Source: Streptomyces sp. NRRL F-5630
GTDB lineage: Bacteria; Actinomycetota; Actinomycetes; Streptomycetales; Streptomycetaceae
Direction of reading: 5' to 3'
Assembly (NCBI RefSeq): GCF_000719475.1
Contig: NZ_JOGO01000003.1
Location: forward strand, 221,193 to 285,192
Length of the DNA: 64,000 nucleotides
This document shows positions 1 through 8,379 of this stretch, piece by piece (the stretch's first letter is position 1; each line of letters opens with the position of its first letter). The translations under genes and the position numbers were made by a program. Under the pieces are notes generated by a model that worked only from the letters and a program-made list of their open reading frames with translations, was not told the origin of the DNA and ran no database searches.

Positions 1-71
1 CCCCAGCCGAGCAGCAGCGTGAGCAGGACGGAACCGCCGATGACGAGGACGGGACGCAGGATCTCTTCCAT
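1..71 (-). CDS. N-terminus of a membrane protein, cut by window edge
   Basis: The minus strand opens with an ATG at 71 and stays open to the window edge. It gives 23 residues: a short charged head (MEEILRP) and then a hydrophobic run rich in V, L, I and G that looks like the first transmembrane helix. No stop or further domain is visible, so the family cannot be named. No strong ribosome-binding site is seen upstream. It is transcribed divergently from the hydrolase gene that begins about 80 bases away. Confidence 0.5.
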   Translation of the reverse strand, partial: MEEILRPVLVIGGSVLLTLLLGW

Positions 72-138
72 GGGGGTCAAAGGTCTCCGGGTCTCGGTCG
101 GCCCCCGGGGCCTGGCGCGTCCGGGCCGGGGGCGCTGG

Positions 139-144
139 CAGGAT
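139..144 (+). promoter_or_regulatory. Candidate -10 element (CAGGAT) for the dienelactone hydrolase gene
   Basis: CAGGAT lies 7 nt before the ATG at 152, the geometry of a leaderless transcript. This supports the start at 152 over the in-frame ATG at 143, which overlaps the element. Confidence 0.35.
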
Positions 145-151
145 GACGGTC

Positions 152-721
152 ATGGACATCCTGCTTTTTCACTCCGCCTACGGACTGCGACCGGCTGTGC
201 ACGAGGCCGCCGACCGGCTGCGGGCGGCCGGACACCAGGTGCGCGTGCCCGACCTGTACGAGGGGCAAACGGTGGAGACGGAGGAGGAGGCCGCCGCCCT
301 GCGCGAGTCGATCGGCAACGACCGGCTCCTGACCAGGGCCGTCAAGGCAGCCGCGCCCTACAGTGACAAAGGACTCGTCTACGCCGGTTTCTCCCTCGGC
401 GGCGCCCTCGCGCAGAACCTGGCGCTCGGCGACGAGAACGCCCGCGGTCTGCTCCTCCTCCACGGCACGTCGGACCTGCGTGAGGACGCGGCTGTGGACG
501 ACCTGCCCGTGCAGCTGCACGTCGCCGATCCCGACCCGGCCGAGACCCACGAGTGGCTGAGCCTGTGGTATCCGCAGATGCGCCGCGCGGGCGCCGACGT
601 GGAGATCTACCGCTACCCGGGAGCGGGCCACCTCTACACCGACCCGGGGCTTCCCGACTACGACGCCGAGGCGGCCGCGAGCACGTGGCGCACGGCGCTC
701 GCGTTCCTGGACAGCCTGTAG
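152..721 (+). CDS. Dienelactone hydrolase family protein
   Basis: This is a 189-residue alpha/beta-hydrolase. The N-terminus (MDILLFHSAYGLRP) is a beta-strand followed by an oxyanion-like turn. A nucleophile elbow GFSLGGALA lies near residue 78, and a C-terminal GAGHLYTD supplies a His of the triad. Classical dienelactone hydrolases carry Cys at the nucleophile position; here it is Ser, so esterase chemistry on an unknown small ester is more likely than true dienelactone cleavage. The start is taken at 152 because a -10-like CAGGAT sits 7 nt upstream; an in-frame ATG at 143 would add three residues. A strong hairpin at 791-835 ends transcription. Confidence 0.8.
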   Translation: MDILLFHSAYGLRPAVHEAADRLRAAGHQVRVPDLYEGQTVETEEEAAALRESIGNDRLLTRAVKAAAPYSDKGLVYAGFSLGGALAQNLALGDENARGLLLLHGTSDLREDAAVDDLPVQLHVADPDPAETHEWLSLWYPQMRRAGADVEIYRYPGAGHLYTDPGLPDYDAEAAASTWRTALAFLDSL

Positions 722-790
722 GAGCGAGCCGCACGGAGGGGAGTGGCGCCGTCCGCACGCCGGGGGCGGCGGCCCCCCTCCCGCGCGCAC

Positions 791-835
791 GGGAGCGGCG
801 GCCGTCCCCGTACCGCGGGAACGGCCGCCGCTCCC
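791..835. terminator. Bidirectional intrinsic terminator between convergent genes
   Basis: A perfect 15-bp inverted repeat (arms 791-805 and 821-835) with a 15-nt loop lies between the hydrolase (plus) and the DsbA-like gene (minus). There is no U-tract, as is usual for Streptomyces. Confidence 0.7.
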
Positions 836-873
836 GGTGGCCGGGGCCTCGGCCCCTCAGCGGGGCCGGGTGA

Positions 874-1728
874 TCAGCCCTTCAGCGCCGTGTCGATCGC
901 CGTCCTGTAGTCCGCGGCGGTCATCGGGGCGTTCTGGCCGTCGCTGCCGACGACCTTCTTGCCGTCCATGACCATCGAGGGCGTGCCGGTGACGCCGTAC
1001 TTGTCGGACTGCTTGTTGAAGTTCTTGCTCATCTCGATCGCCCAGCGGTCGTACGTGCCGTCCTTGACCTGCTTCTCGAAGGTGGCGTTGTCCTTGAGCG
1101 CGGGGACGGTCGCGGCGATCTTGAGGAGGTAGGAGTCCGAGTTGAACTTGTCGTCGGTCTCGTCCGGGTGCCACTTCTTCGCGTACATGGCGTTCTTGTA
1201 GTCGAGGAAGGCGTCCGGGCTGACGTTGAGCGCGGCGCCGAGGGCGCTCATGGCGTTCTTGGAGCCGGAGCCCCGGCTGCCGAGGTCGATCTTGCTGCCG
1301 GAGCCCGAGTCCCCGTCGAGGAACGTCGCGCCGACGTACTCGACCTTGAACTTGCCCGCTTCGAGGTCCGCGTGGAGGTCCGGGCCCACGGTCTGCTCGA
1401 ACTGCGAGCAGATCGGGCAGCGCGGGTCCTCGAAGAGGGTCAGGGTCTTCTTCGCCGAGTCCTTGCCGAGGAGCACGGTCGTGCCGTTCGGGCCGCTCGT
1501 GTTCTTCGGCTTGACGAGGGTGTCCGAGGTCGCGGCCTCCCACTGCGAGGGCTTGTTGCCCTGGGCGACGGCGACGGCTATCCCGGCGCCTATCGCGAGG
1601 ACGGCGACGACGCCGCCGGCGACGAGGAACTGCCGCTTGCGGGCGTCCTTCTTCGCCTGGCGCTCGCGTTCGGCGCGCAGCCGCTCGCGGGCGGTGGCCT
1701 TGGCCTGCTGGCTGTTGCGCTGGCTCAT
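874..1728 (-). CDS. Membrane-anchored DsbA-like thioredoxin-fold protein
   Basis: This 284-residue protein has a basic, coiled-coil-like cytoplasmic N-terminus (1-33), one transmembrane helix (about 34-56) and an extracytoplasmic DsbA-type thioredoxin domain. The active-site motif CPIC is at 104-107, and the cis-proline loop appears as GTPSMVMDG near the C-terminus. It probably oxidises or isomerises disulfides of secreted proteins on the outer face of the membrane. The ATG at 1728 is preceded by GGAG at the right distance. The membrane-protein gene upstream lies 76 bp away on the same strand and may be co-transcribed. A second protein of the same architecture lies at 36898-37680. Confidence 0.9.
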   Translation of the reverse strand: MSQRNSQQAKATARERLRAERERQAKKDARKRQFLVAGGVVAVLAIGAGIAVAVAQGNKPSQWEAATSDTLVKPKNTSGPNGTTVLLGKDSAKKTLTLFEDPRCPICSQFEQTVGPDLHADLEAGKFKVEYVGATFLDGDSGSGSKIDLGSRGSGSKNAMSALGAALNVSPDAFLDYKNAMYAKKWHPDETDDKFNSDSYLLKIAATVPALKDNATFEKQVKDGTYDRWAIEMSKNFNKQSDKYGVTGTPSMVMDGKKVVGSDGQNAPMTAADYRTAIDTALKG

Positions 1729-1804
1729 GGGGGTGACTCCGTAATCCGTAAGACGTGTGAGGACGTGCGAGACGAGGCCGTGCCCGCGGGCACGGCAGGG
1801 GACT

Positions 1805-2494
1805 TCAGGCGGCGAGAGCGACCGCGGGAGGTCCCCGGCGTCCTACGGAGTGGGCCAGGAGCAGCAGGTGGGGGCGGGCGGCGCGGGCGAGGCCGAGGGC
1901 CGGGCGCGTGCGGGCCGCGCGGGAGCGGGCGGTGGCGCAGGCCACGGCGAGCAGCAGCGGCCGGAAGGCGAACCAGGTGAGCGAGCCGAGCGCCCGCGCG
2001 AGGGCCTTCTCGCCGCCGCGCAGCCACGCCGCCGCCAGCATCCCGACGGCCAGGTGCGTGCCGAGCAGCAGCCAGGCGGCACCCGGACGCGGGTCGGTGA
2101 GCAGGGTCGCCGCGCCGGTGGGCTCGCCCCCGGCGAAGTGGCTCAGAGGGACACCGACCGGGCCGCCGCCGCACAGCACGTCGATGCCGACGCTGCGCAG
2201 CGGTCCGGCGACCGGGCCGCCGCCCTCGCCGTAGCAGAGGTGCTGGCCCGTCGTGAAGACGGTGTCGGCGGCGAGCTCCAGCGGGACGAGGAGCGCGGCG
2301 ATGGCCCCGTAGCGCCGCTCACGGCCCGCGAGCGCGTACGCGAGCGCGAAGACGACCCCGGCGACCACGAGGAGCGGCGTGAGGGGCAGTGGCGAGCGGG
2401 TCAGGATCACGTGGGAGGCAGCCGAGAGCGTCACCACGAGCGCGGTGAAGAACGTCGCGCGCAGTGCTCTGAGCTGGGTCCCTGATATGTCCAT
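1805..2494 (-). CDS. Integral membrane protein of unknown function
   Basis: This 229-residue protein has several predicted transmembrane helices: about residues 12-30, 38-55, 63-80, a segment around 150 and one near 185. A loop near 85-125 is Gly- and Cys-rich (HLCYGEGGGP and LCGGGP). I do not recognise a family with certainty. The ATG at 2494 is chosen because a CAGACT -10-like element lies 8 nt upstream (2503-2508) and the protein then begins with a typical short cytoplasmic head. An open frame extends further upstream but reads through the start region of the DUF2252 gene's 3' end. The downstream neighbour is the DsbA-like gene. Confidence 0.6.
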   Translation of the reverse strand: MDISGTQLRALRATFFTALVVTLSAASHVILTRSPLPLTPLLVVAGVVFALAYALAGRERRYGAIAALLVPLELAADTVFTTGQHLCYGEGGGPVAGPLRSVGIDVLCGGGPVGVPLSHFAGGEPTGAATLLTDPRPGAAWLLLGTHLAVGMLAAAWLRGGEKALARALGSLTWFAFRPLLLAVACATARSRAARTRPALGLARAARPHLLLLAHSVGRRGPPAVALAA

Positions 2495-2502
2495 CGCTGT
2501 CG

Positions 2503-2508
2503 AGTCTG
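2503..2508 (-). promoter_or_regulatory. Candidate -10 (CAGACT), leaderless geometry
   Basis: On the minus strand CAGACT ends 8 nt before the ATG at 2494, and no Shine-Dalgarno sequence lies in between. Confidence 0.35.
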
Positions 2509-2643
2509 CCACGGGCCCGGTTAAGCGAGCCCTAAAAGGATGCTGTGGAAAGGCCCGGGGTGACGGGCGCCACCGCGAAGCCGTGTGGCGCAAGGGAATC
2601 ATCCGTCCGTCCCCGGGACAACACCCCGGGGACGGACGGTCGC

Positions 2644-3981
2644 TCACAGCCCGGGGATGCGGCCGTTGCGGAAGAGGTCCACGAAGATCTGGTGGTCACG
2701 ACGGGCGACCGCTCCGTACCCGTGCGCGAAATCGACGAGGAGCGGCGCGAAGCCCTCCTCGTCGGCGGCGATCGCGGCGTCGATGGCCCGCTCGGTCGAG
2801 AAGGGCACCAGCTCCGAGTGCTCGCTCTCGTCGTCCGCCGCCGCGTGCATCGCGGCCGTGGCGCGCCCGAGGTCGGCGACGACGGCCGCGATCTCCTCGT
2901 ACTCGTCGATGTCGCTCCAGTCGAGGTCGACCGCGTACGGGGAGACCTCGGCGACGAGCTGCCCGGCGCCGTCCAGCTCGGTCCAGCCGAGCCACGGGTC
3001 GGCATGCGCCTGGAGGGCGCGCTGCGAGATGACGGTGCGGTGCCCCTCGTGCCGGAAGTACGCGCGCGCCGCCGCGTCGTCCACGTGCCGCGAGACGGCG
3101 GGGGTCTGGGCCTGCTTGAGATAGATCACGACGTCGTTCTCCAGCGCGTCGCTGTTCCCCTCCAGGAGGATGTTGTACGAGGGCAGCCCGGCCGAGCCGA
3201 TGCCGATGCCGCGCCTGCCGACGACATCCTTGACGCGGTAGGAGTCGGGCCGCGCGAGGCTCGCCTCGGGCAGCGTCTCCAGGTACCCGTCGAAGGCGGC
3301 CAGGACCTTGTACCGGGTCGCCGCGTCCAGCTCGATCGTGCCGGGACCGGCGGAGAAGCGGCGCTCGGCCTCGCGGATCTCGGTCATCGACTCCAGGAGC
3401 CCGAAGCGGGTCAGCGAGCGGGCCTCGCGCAGCGCGCCGAGCAGCGGGCCGTCGGCGGTGTCGAGCGTGAAGGGCGGCACCTCGTCGCTCTTGGCGCCGG
3501 TCGCGAGCTGGCGGATCCGCTCTCGGTAGGCGTCGGCGTAGACCGTGACCAGCTCGGTGATCTGCGCGTCGCTGAGCGCCTTCGCGTAGCCGATGAGGGC
3601 GACCGAGGCGGCGAAGCGCTTGAGGTCCCAGGTGAAGGGGCCGACGTACGCCTCGTCGAAGTCGTTGACGTTGAAGACGAGGCGCCCGCGGGCGTTCATG
3701 TACGTGCCGAAGTTCTCGGCGTGGAGGTCGCCGTGCACCCACACGCGGCTCGTGCGCTCGTCGAGGTACGGGCCGGTGTGCTGCTCGCGCGCGAGGTCGG
3801 CGTAGAAGAGGCAGGCCGTGCCGCGGTAGAAGGCGAAGGCGGAGGCCGCCATCTTGCGGAACTTGACCCGGAAGGCGGCGGGGTCCGCCGTCAGCAGCTC
3901 TCCGAAGGCCGTGTCGAACACGCCGAGGATGTGCTCTCCCCGCTCCGGTGCGGAGAGGGCGGTGGGCTGCGGGACGGACAT
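2644..3981 (-). CDS. DUF2252 family protein
   Basis: This 445-residue cytoplasmic protein belongs to the DUF2252 family, which has a kinase-like (aminoglycoside phosphotransferase-like) fold and no assigned biochemical role. Visible motifs are VWVHGDLHAENFG near residue 80 and NVNDFDEAY some 20 residues later. They resemble the HGDLH and D-F-D catalytic and metal motifs of small-molecule kinases. Activity as a phosphotransferase is an inference. The ATG at 3981 has an excellent AAGGAGGC ribosome-binding site 8 nt upstream, which excludes the longer open frame. It is divergent from dnaE across about 210 bp. Confidence 0.85.
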   Translation of the reverse strand: MSVPQPTALSAPERGEHILGVFDTAFGELLTADPAAFRVKFRKMAASAFAFYRGTACLFYADLAREQHTGPYLDERTSRVWVHGDLHAENFGTYMNARGRLVFNVNDFDEAYVGPFTWDLKRFAASVALIGYAKALSDAQITELVTVYADAYRERIRQLATGAKSDEVPPFTLDTADGPLLGALREARSLTRFGLLESMTEIREAERRFSAGPGTIELDAATRYKVLAAFDGYLETLPEASLARPDSYRVKDVVGRRGIGIGSAGLPSYNILLEGNSDALENDVVIYLKQAQTPAVSRHVDDAAARAYFRHEGHRTVISQRALQAHADPWLGWTELDGAGQLVAEVSPYAVDLDWSDIDEYEEIAAVVADLGRATAAMHAAADDESEHSELVPFSTERAIDAAIAADEEGFAPLLVDFAHGYGAVARRDHQIFVDLFRNGRIPGL

Positions 3982-4147
3982 CGCGGTTGCCTCCTTGGGC
4001 GGTGAACCAGGGGACGGAATCAACTCCCCGAGCGGGAACGAGCGGCAGCCGGGTGAGGGTTCCGGCGGAGGGGAAATAAAGCCCGTCCGGCGTGCGGGGA
4101 CGCGTCCCTCGGGCGATCCGGGGCCACCCCGGCCCCGTGCGGAACCG

Positions 4148-4153
4148 TAGACT
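4148..4153 (+). promoter_or_regulatory. Candidate -10 element of dnaE (TAGACT)
   Basis: TAGACT fits the Streptomyces TAgRRT pattern at five positions and would place a transcript start about 33 nt before the dnaE GTG. No convincing -35 is seen. The rest of the 210-bp divergent spacer shows only an AT-rich patch (4069-4078) that could serve the opposite gene. Confidence 0.4.
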
Positions 4154-4192
4154 TCCCGGGTCCCTGTGTCCGCCCCCGCCCCCGGAGGAACC

Positions 4193-7100
4193 GTGCCTGC
4201 CAAACCGCCGTTCACTCACCTGCACGTGCACACGCAGTACTCGCTCCTGGACGGCGCGGCGCGGCTCAAGGACATGTTCCAGGCGTGCAACGAGATGGGC
4301 ATGACGCACATCGCGATGTCCGACCACGGCAACCTGCACGGCGCCTACGACTTCTTCCACCAGGCGAAGAAGGCGGGTGTCACGCCGATCATCGGCATCG
4401 AGGCGTACGTGGCGCCCGAGTCCCGCCGCAACAAGCGCAAGATCCAGTGGGGCCAGCCGCACCAGAAGCGCGACGACGTCTCCGGCTCCGGTGGCTACAC
4501 GCACAAGACGATCTGGGCGGCGAACAGCACCGGGCTGCACAACCTCTTCAAGCTCTCCTCCGACGCCTACGCGGAGGGCTGGCTCCAGAAGTGGCCCCGC
4601 ATGGACAAGGAGACGATCTCGCAGTGGTCCGAGGGCCTCATCGCCTCGACCGGCTGCCCATCCGGCGAGGTGCAGACGCGGCTGCGGCTCGGGCAGCCCG
4701 AGGAGGCGCTCAAGGCGGCGGCCGACTACCAGGACATCTTCGGCAAGGACCGGTACTTCCTGGAGTTGATGGACCACGGCATCGACATCGAGCACCGGGT
4801 GCGTGACGGGCTCCTGGAGATCGGCAAGAAGCTCGGCATCCCGCCGCTCGTCACCAACGACTCGCACTACACCTACGCGCACGAGGCCACCGCCCACGAC
4901 GCGCTGCTGTGCATCCAGACCGGCAAGAACCTCTCGGACCCGGACCGCTTCCGCTTCGACGGCACCGGCTACTACCTCAAGACGACCGACGAGATGTACG
5001 CCATCGACTCCTCGGACGCCTGGCAGGAGGGCTGCCGCAACACGCTCCTGGTCGCCGAGCAGATCGACACGACCGGCATGTTCGAGAAGCGCGACCTCAT
5101 GCCGAAGTTCGAGATCCCGGACGGCTTCACGGAGATCACCTGGTTCCAGGAGGAGGTCCGCCGCGGGATGGAGCGCCGCTTCCCGGCGGGCGTCCCCGAG
5201 GACCGGCGCAAGCAGGCCGAGTACGAGATGGACGTCATCATTCAGATGGGGTTCCCCGGCTACTTCCTCGTCGTCGCCGACTTCATCATGTGGGCGAAGA
5301 ACAACGGCATCGCGGTCGGCCCCGGGCGAGGCTCCGCGGCCGGCTCGATCGTCGCGTACGCGCTGGGCATCACCGACCTCGACCCGATCGAGCACGGGCT
5401 GATCTTCGAGCGCTTCCTCAACCCCGAGCGCATCTCGATGCCCGACGTCGACATCGACTTCGACGAACGCAGGCGCGTCGAGGTCATCCGCTACGTGACC
5501 GAGAAGTACGGCGCCGACAAGGTCGCCATGATCGGCACGTACGGCAAGATCAAGGCCAAGAACGCGATCAAGGACTCCGCGCGCGTCCTCGGCTACCCGT
5601 ACGCGATGGGCGACCGCATCACCAAGGCGATGCCCGCCGACGTCCTCGGCAAGGGCATCGACCTCGACGGCATCACCAACCCCACGCACCCGCGCTACTC
5701 CGAGGCGGGCGAAGTGCGGGCCATGTACGAGAACGAGCCCGACGTCAAGAAGGTCATCGACACCGCCAAGGGCGTCGAGGGCCTCGTGCGGCAGATGGGC
5801 GTGCACGCCGCAGGCGTCATCATGTCCAGCGAGCCGATCATCGACCACGCCCCGGTCTGGGTCCGGCACACGGACAACGTGACGATCACGCAGTGGGACT
5901 ACCCCCAGTGCGAGTCGCTCGGCCTGCTGAAGATGGACTTCCTGGGCCTGCGCAACCTGACGATCATGGACGACGCCGTCAAGATGGTGAAGTCCAACAA
6001 GGGCAAGGAACTCGACCTCCTCGCCATCCCGCTCGACGACCCGAAGACGTACGACCTGCTGTGCCGCGGCGACACGCTCGGCGTCTTCCAGTTCGACGGC
6101 GGCCCGATGCGCTCCCTGCTGCGCCTCATGAAGCCGGACAACTTCGAGGACATCTCCGCCGTCTCGGCCCTGTACCGGCCGGGCCCGATGGGCATGAACT
6201 CGCACACGAACTACGCGCTGCGCAAGAACGGCCAGCAGGAGATCACCCCGATCCACCCCGAGCTGGAGGAGCCCCTCAAGGAGGTCCTGGGGCTCACCTA
6301 CGGCCTCATCGTGTACCAGGAGCAGGTGCAGAAGGCCGCCCAGATCGTCGCCGGGTACTCGCTCGGCGAGGCCGACATCCTGCGCCGTGTGATGGGCAAG
6401 AAGAAGGCCGACGAACTGGAGAAGAACTTCGTCCTCTTCCAGGCCGGTGCCCGCAAGAACGGCTACAGCGACGAGGCGATCCAGGCCCTGTGGGACGTCC
6501 TGGTCCCCTTCGCGGGCTACGCGTTCAACAAGGCGCACTCCTCCGCGTACGGCCTCGTCACCTACTGGACCGCGTACCTCAAGGCGAACTACCCCGCCGA
6601 GTACATGGCCGCCGTGCTCACCTCCGTGCGCGACGACAAGGACAAGTCGGCCGTCTACCTCAACGAGTGCCGGCGCATGGGCATCCGGGTGCTGCCGCCG
6701 GACGTCAACGAGTCGCTCGCGAACTTCGCGGCCCAGGGCGACGACGTGATCCTCTTCGGTCTCACGGCGGTCAGGAACGTCGGCCAGAACGTGGTGGACT
6801 CGATCATCCGCAGTCGCAAGGCGAAGGGGAAGTACGCCTCGTTCCCCGACTACCTCGACAAGGTCGAAGCCGTCGTCTGCAACAAGCGCACGACGGAATC
6901 GCTCATCAAGGCGGGCGCCTTCGACCAGCTCGGGCACACCCGCAAGGGCCTCACCGCGCAGTACGAGCCGATGATCGACAACGTCGTCGCGGTCAAGCGC
7001 AAGGAGGCCGAGGGGCAGTTCGACCTCTTCGGCGGCATGGGCGACGACGACGGCAAGGACGAGCCGGGCTTCGGGCTCGACGTGACCTTCGGCGACGACG

Positions 7101-7738
7101 AGTGGGAGAAGAGCTATCTCCTCGCGCAGGAGCGCGAGATGCTCGGCCTCTACGTCTCCGACCACCCGCTCTTCGGCCTGGAGCACGTCCTCTCGGACAA
7201 GGCGGACGCGGGGATCGGGCAGCTCACGGGCGGCGATTTCGGCGACGGCGCCGTCGTCACCGTCGGTGGCATCATCTCGGGCCTCCAGCGCAAGATGACC
7301 AAGCAGGGCAACGCGTGGGCGATCGCCACGGTGGAGGACCTCGCGGGCTCCATCGAGTGCATGTTCTTCCCCGCCACCTACCAGCTCGTCTCGACCCAGC
7401 TCGTCGAGGACACCGTCGTCTTCGTCAAGGGCCGCCTCGACAAGCGCGAGGACATCCCGCGCCTCGTCGCGATGGAGATGCAGGTCCCCGACCTCTCGAA
7501 CGCGGGCACCAACGCGCCCGTGGTCATCACCATCCCGGCGACCCGCGTCACGCCGCCGATGATCAGCCGCCTGAGCGAGGTGCTCGGCAGCCACCGGGGC
7601 AACTCGGAGGTGCGCATCAAGCTCCAGGGGCCGCGCAAGACGACCGTGCTGCGCCTGGACCGCCACCGGGTGCAGCCCGATCCCTCGCTCTTCGGCGACC
7701 TGAAGGTGCTGCTCGGGCCGTCCTGCCTGGCGGGGTAG
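4193..7738 (+). CDS. dnaE: DNA polymerase III alpha subunit
   Basis: This 1181-residue replicative polymerase catalytic subunit (DnaE1 class) synthesises both strands at the replication fork. An N-terminal PHP domain starts with HLHVHTQYSLLDG (metal-ligand His pattern at 9, 11, 13). The palm carries the catalytic PDVDIDF motif, with D418 and D420 as magnesium ligands. A helix-hairpin-helix and beta-binding region follow, and an OB-fold near 1020-1065 ends the conserved part. The GTG at 4193 is chosen for the GGAGG at 4184-4188, 4 nt before it; the family start also falls here. A perfect 38-bp palindrome downstream terminates it. Confidence 0.97.
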   Translation: MPAKPPFTHLHVHTQYSLLDGAARLKDMFQACNEMGMTHIAMSDHGNLHGAYDFFHQAKKAGVTPIIGIEAYVAPESRRNKRKIQWGQPHQKRDDVSGSGGYTHKTIWAANSTGLHNLFKLSSDAYAEGWLQKWPRMDKETISQWSEGLIASTGCPSGEVQTRLRLGQPEEALKAAADYQDIFGKDRYFLELMDHGIDIEHRVRDGLLEIGKKLGIPPLVTNDSHYTYAHEATAHDALLCIQTGKNLSDPDRFRFDGTGYYLKTTDEMYAIDSSDAWQEGCRNTLLVAEQIDTTGMFEKRDLMPKFEIPDGFTEITWFQEEVRRGMERRFPAGVPEDRRKQAEYEMDVIIQMGFPGYFLVVADFIMWAKNNGIAVGPGRGSAAGSIVAYALGITDLDPIEHGLIFERFLNPERISMPDVDIDFDERRRVEVIRYVTEKYGADKVAMIGTYGKIKAKNAIKDSARVLGYPYAMGDRITKAMPADVLGKGIDLDGITNPTHPRYSEAGEVRAMYENEPDVKKVIDTAKGVEGLVRQMGVHAAGVIMSSEPIIDHAPVWVRHTDNVTITQWDYPQCESLGLLKMDFLGLRNLTIMDDAVKMVKSNKGKELDLLAIPLDDPKTYDLLCRGDTLGVFQFDGGPMRSLLRLMKPDNFEDISAVSALYRPGPMGMNSHTNYALRKNGQQEITPIHPELEEPLKEVLGLTYGLIVYQEQVQKAAQIVAGYSLGEADILRRVMGKKKADELEKNFVLFQAGARKNGYSDEAIQALWDVLVPFAGYAFNKAHSSAYGLVTYWTAYLKANYPAEYMAAVLTSVRDDKDKSAVYLNECRRMGIRVLPPDVNESLANFAAQGDDVILFGLTAVRNVGQNVVDSIIRSRKAKGKYASFPDYLDKVEAVVCNKRTTESLIKAGAFDQLGHTRKGLTAQYEPMIDNVVAVKRKEAEGQFDLFGGMGDDDGKDEPGFGLDVTFGDDEWEKSYLLAQEREMLGLYVSDHPLFGLEHVLSDKADAGIGQLTGGDFGDGAVVTVGGIISGLQRKMTKQGNAWAIATVEDLAGSIECMFFPATYQLVSTQLVEDTVVFVKGRLDKREDIPRLVAMEMQVPDLSNAGTNAPVVITIPATRVTPPMISRLSEVLGSHRGNSEVRIKLQGPRKTTVLRLDRHRVQPDPSLFGDLKVLLGPSCLAG

Positions 7739-7811
7739 GGGCGCGCGGGCCGGGCGGGAGCCGTACGGGTCCCGCGGTCCTCGCGCGGGCGCCACGGCTC
7801 CCGCGCGTGCC

Positions 7812-7849
7812 GAAGGGGCGCCACCGTCGCGCGACGGTGGCGCCCCTTC
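7812..7849. terminator. Perfect 38-bp palindromic terminator after dnaE
   Basis: The two 19-nt arms (7812-7830 and 7831-7849) are exact reverse complements with no unpaired spacer. It lies between dnaE and a convergent small gene, so it can terminate both. Confidence 0.75.
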
Positions 7850-7909
7850 TCGTACGTCCCGGGGGTGCGGGACACCGGGAGACGTACGGGCCGCGACCCG
7901 GCCCCGGGG

Positions 7910-8074
7910 TCAGTTGTGGCCGAAGCGCCGCTCGCGCCCCTTGCGGGCCATGTCCCCCGGCGTCGCCTGGGACGCCTGGTGCGCCTCGGTGGACGTCTCC
8001 TTGGCCCGCGCGCCCGCGGCCTCGGCGGAGGAGCGGTTCTGGGCGCTCTGCTTGCGGTTCTTGTTCTTGGCCAT
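7910..8074 (-). CDS. Small basic conserved protein
   Basis: This is a 54-residue, highly charged hydrophilic protein. The N-terminus is Lys/Asn/Arg-rich (MAKNKNRKQSAQNRSS), the middle Ala/Glu-rich and the C-terminus basic (GRERRFGHN). No signal peptide, membrane helix or catalytic motif is visible. The start at ATG 8074 has a strong AGGAGGA ribosome-binding site on the minus strand about 9 nt upstream, which rules out the longer frame. Similar short Lys/Asn-headed proteins are common beside dnaE in streptomycetes. Function unknown; nucleic-acid binding would fit the charge but is only a guess. Confidence 0.75.
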   Translation of the reverse strand: MAKNKNRKQSAQNRSSAEAAGARAKETSTEAHQASQATPGDMARKGRERRFGHN

Positions 8075-8379
8075 GGGAATCTTCCTCCTGGGAAGTCTGG
8101 GGGCCAGGTACGCGCTCACTCTCACACGGCCCGACAAAGAACGCATTTCGGATAATTACCCTGCGTGAGGGGTGCGGGGGAGTGGCGTGCGCGCGCCGTG
8201 ACACGGCCGGTAACGGACCGTGGCGACGATGCGTGCGGGGAAACGGCACGCCGATGATCGAGTTCGGACCGTTAACCCTCGTACGGTCGGGCAGACTCGA
8301 AGCGAAGCCGGAGCGAAACCGCCTTCTGTCACCCGAGACGGAAGCGGGCCCCGGGTCGCGAGGGAAGAGGGTGGAACGC
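8075..8379. other. Divergent promoter spacer between the small basic gene and the NYN gene
   Basis: About 305 bp without a gene. A conspicuously AT-rich patch at 8132-8159 probably serves the small minus-strand gene. Nearer the NYN gene are CAGACT (8292-8297) and AGAGG (8366-8370). I see no hairpin or repeat that I can name. Confidence 0.4.

Noticed and set aside
2696..7795. Very long open frame antisense to dnaE and DUF2252
   Set aside because: In this GC-rich DNA the antisense frame stays open by codon bias; the translation is Arg/Val/Leu-rich without domains and the opposite strand encodes dnaE.
7739..8379. Extension of the NYN gene back through the spacer into dnaE
   Set aside because: The frame is open but crosses the terminator and the convergent small gene; the domain starts exactly at the GTG 8380.
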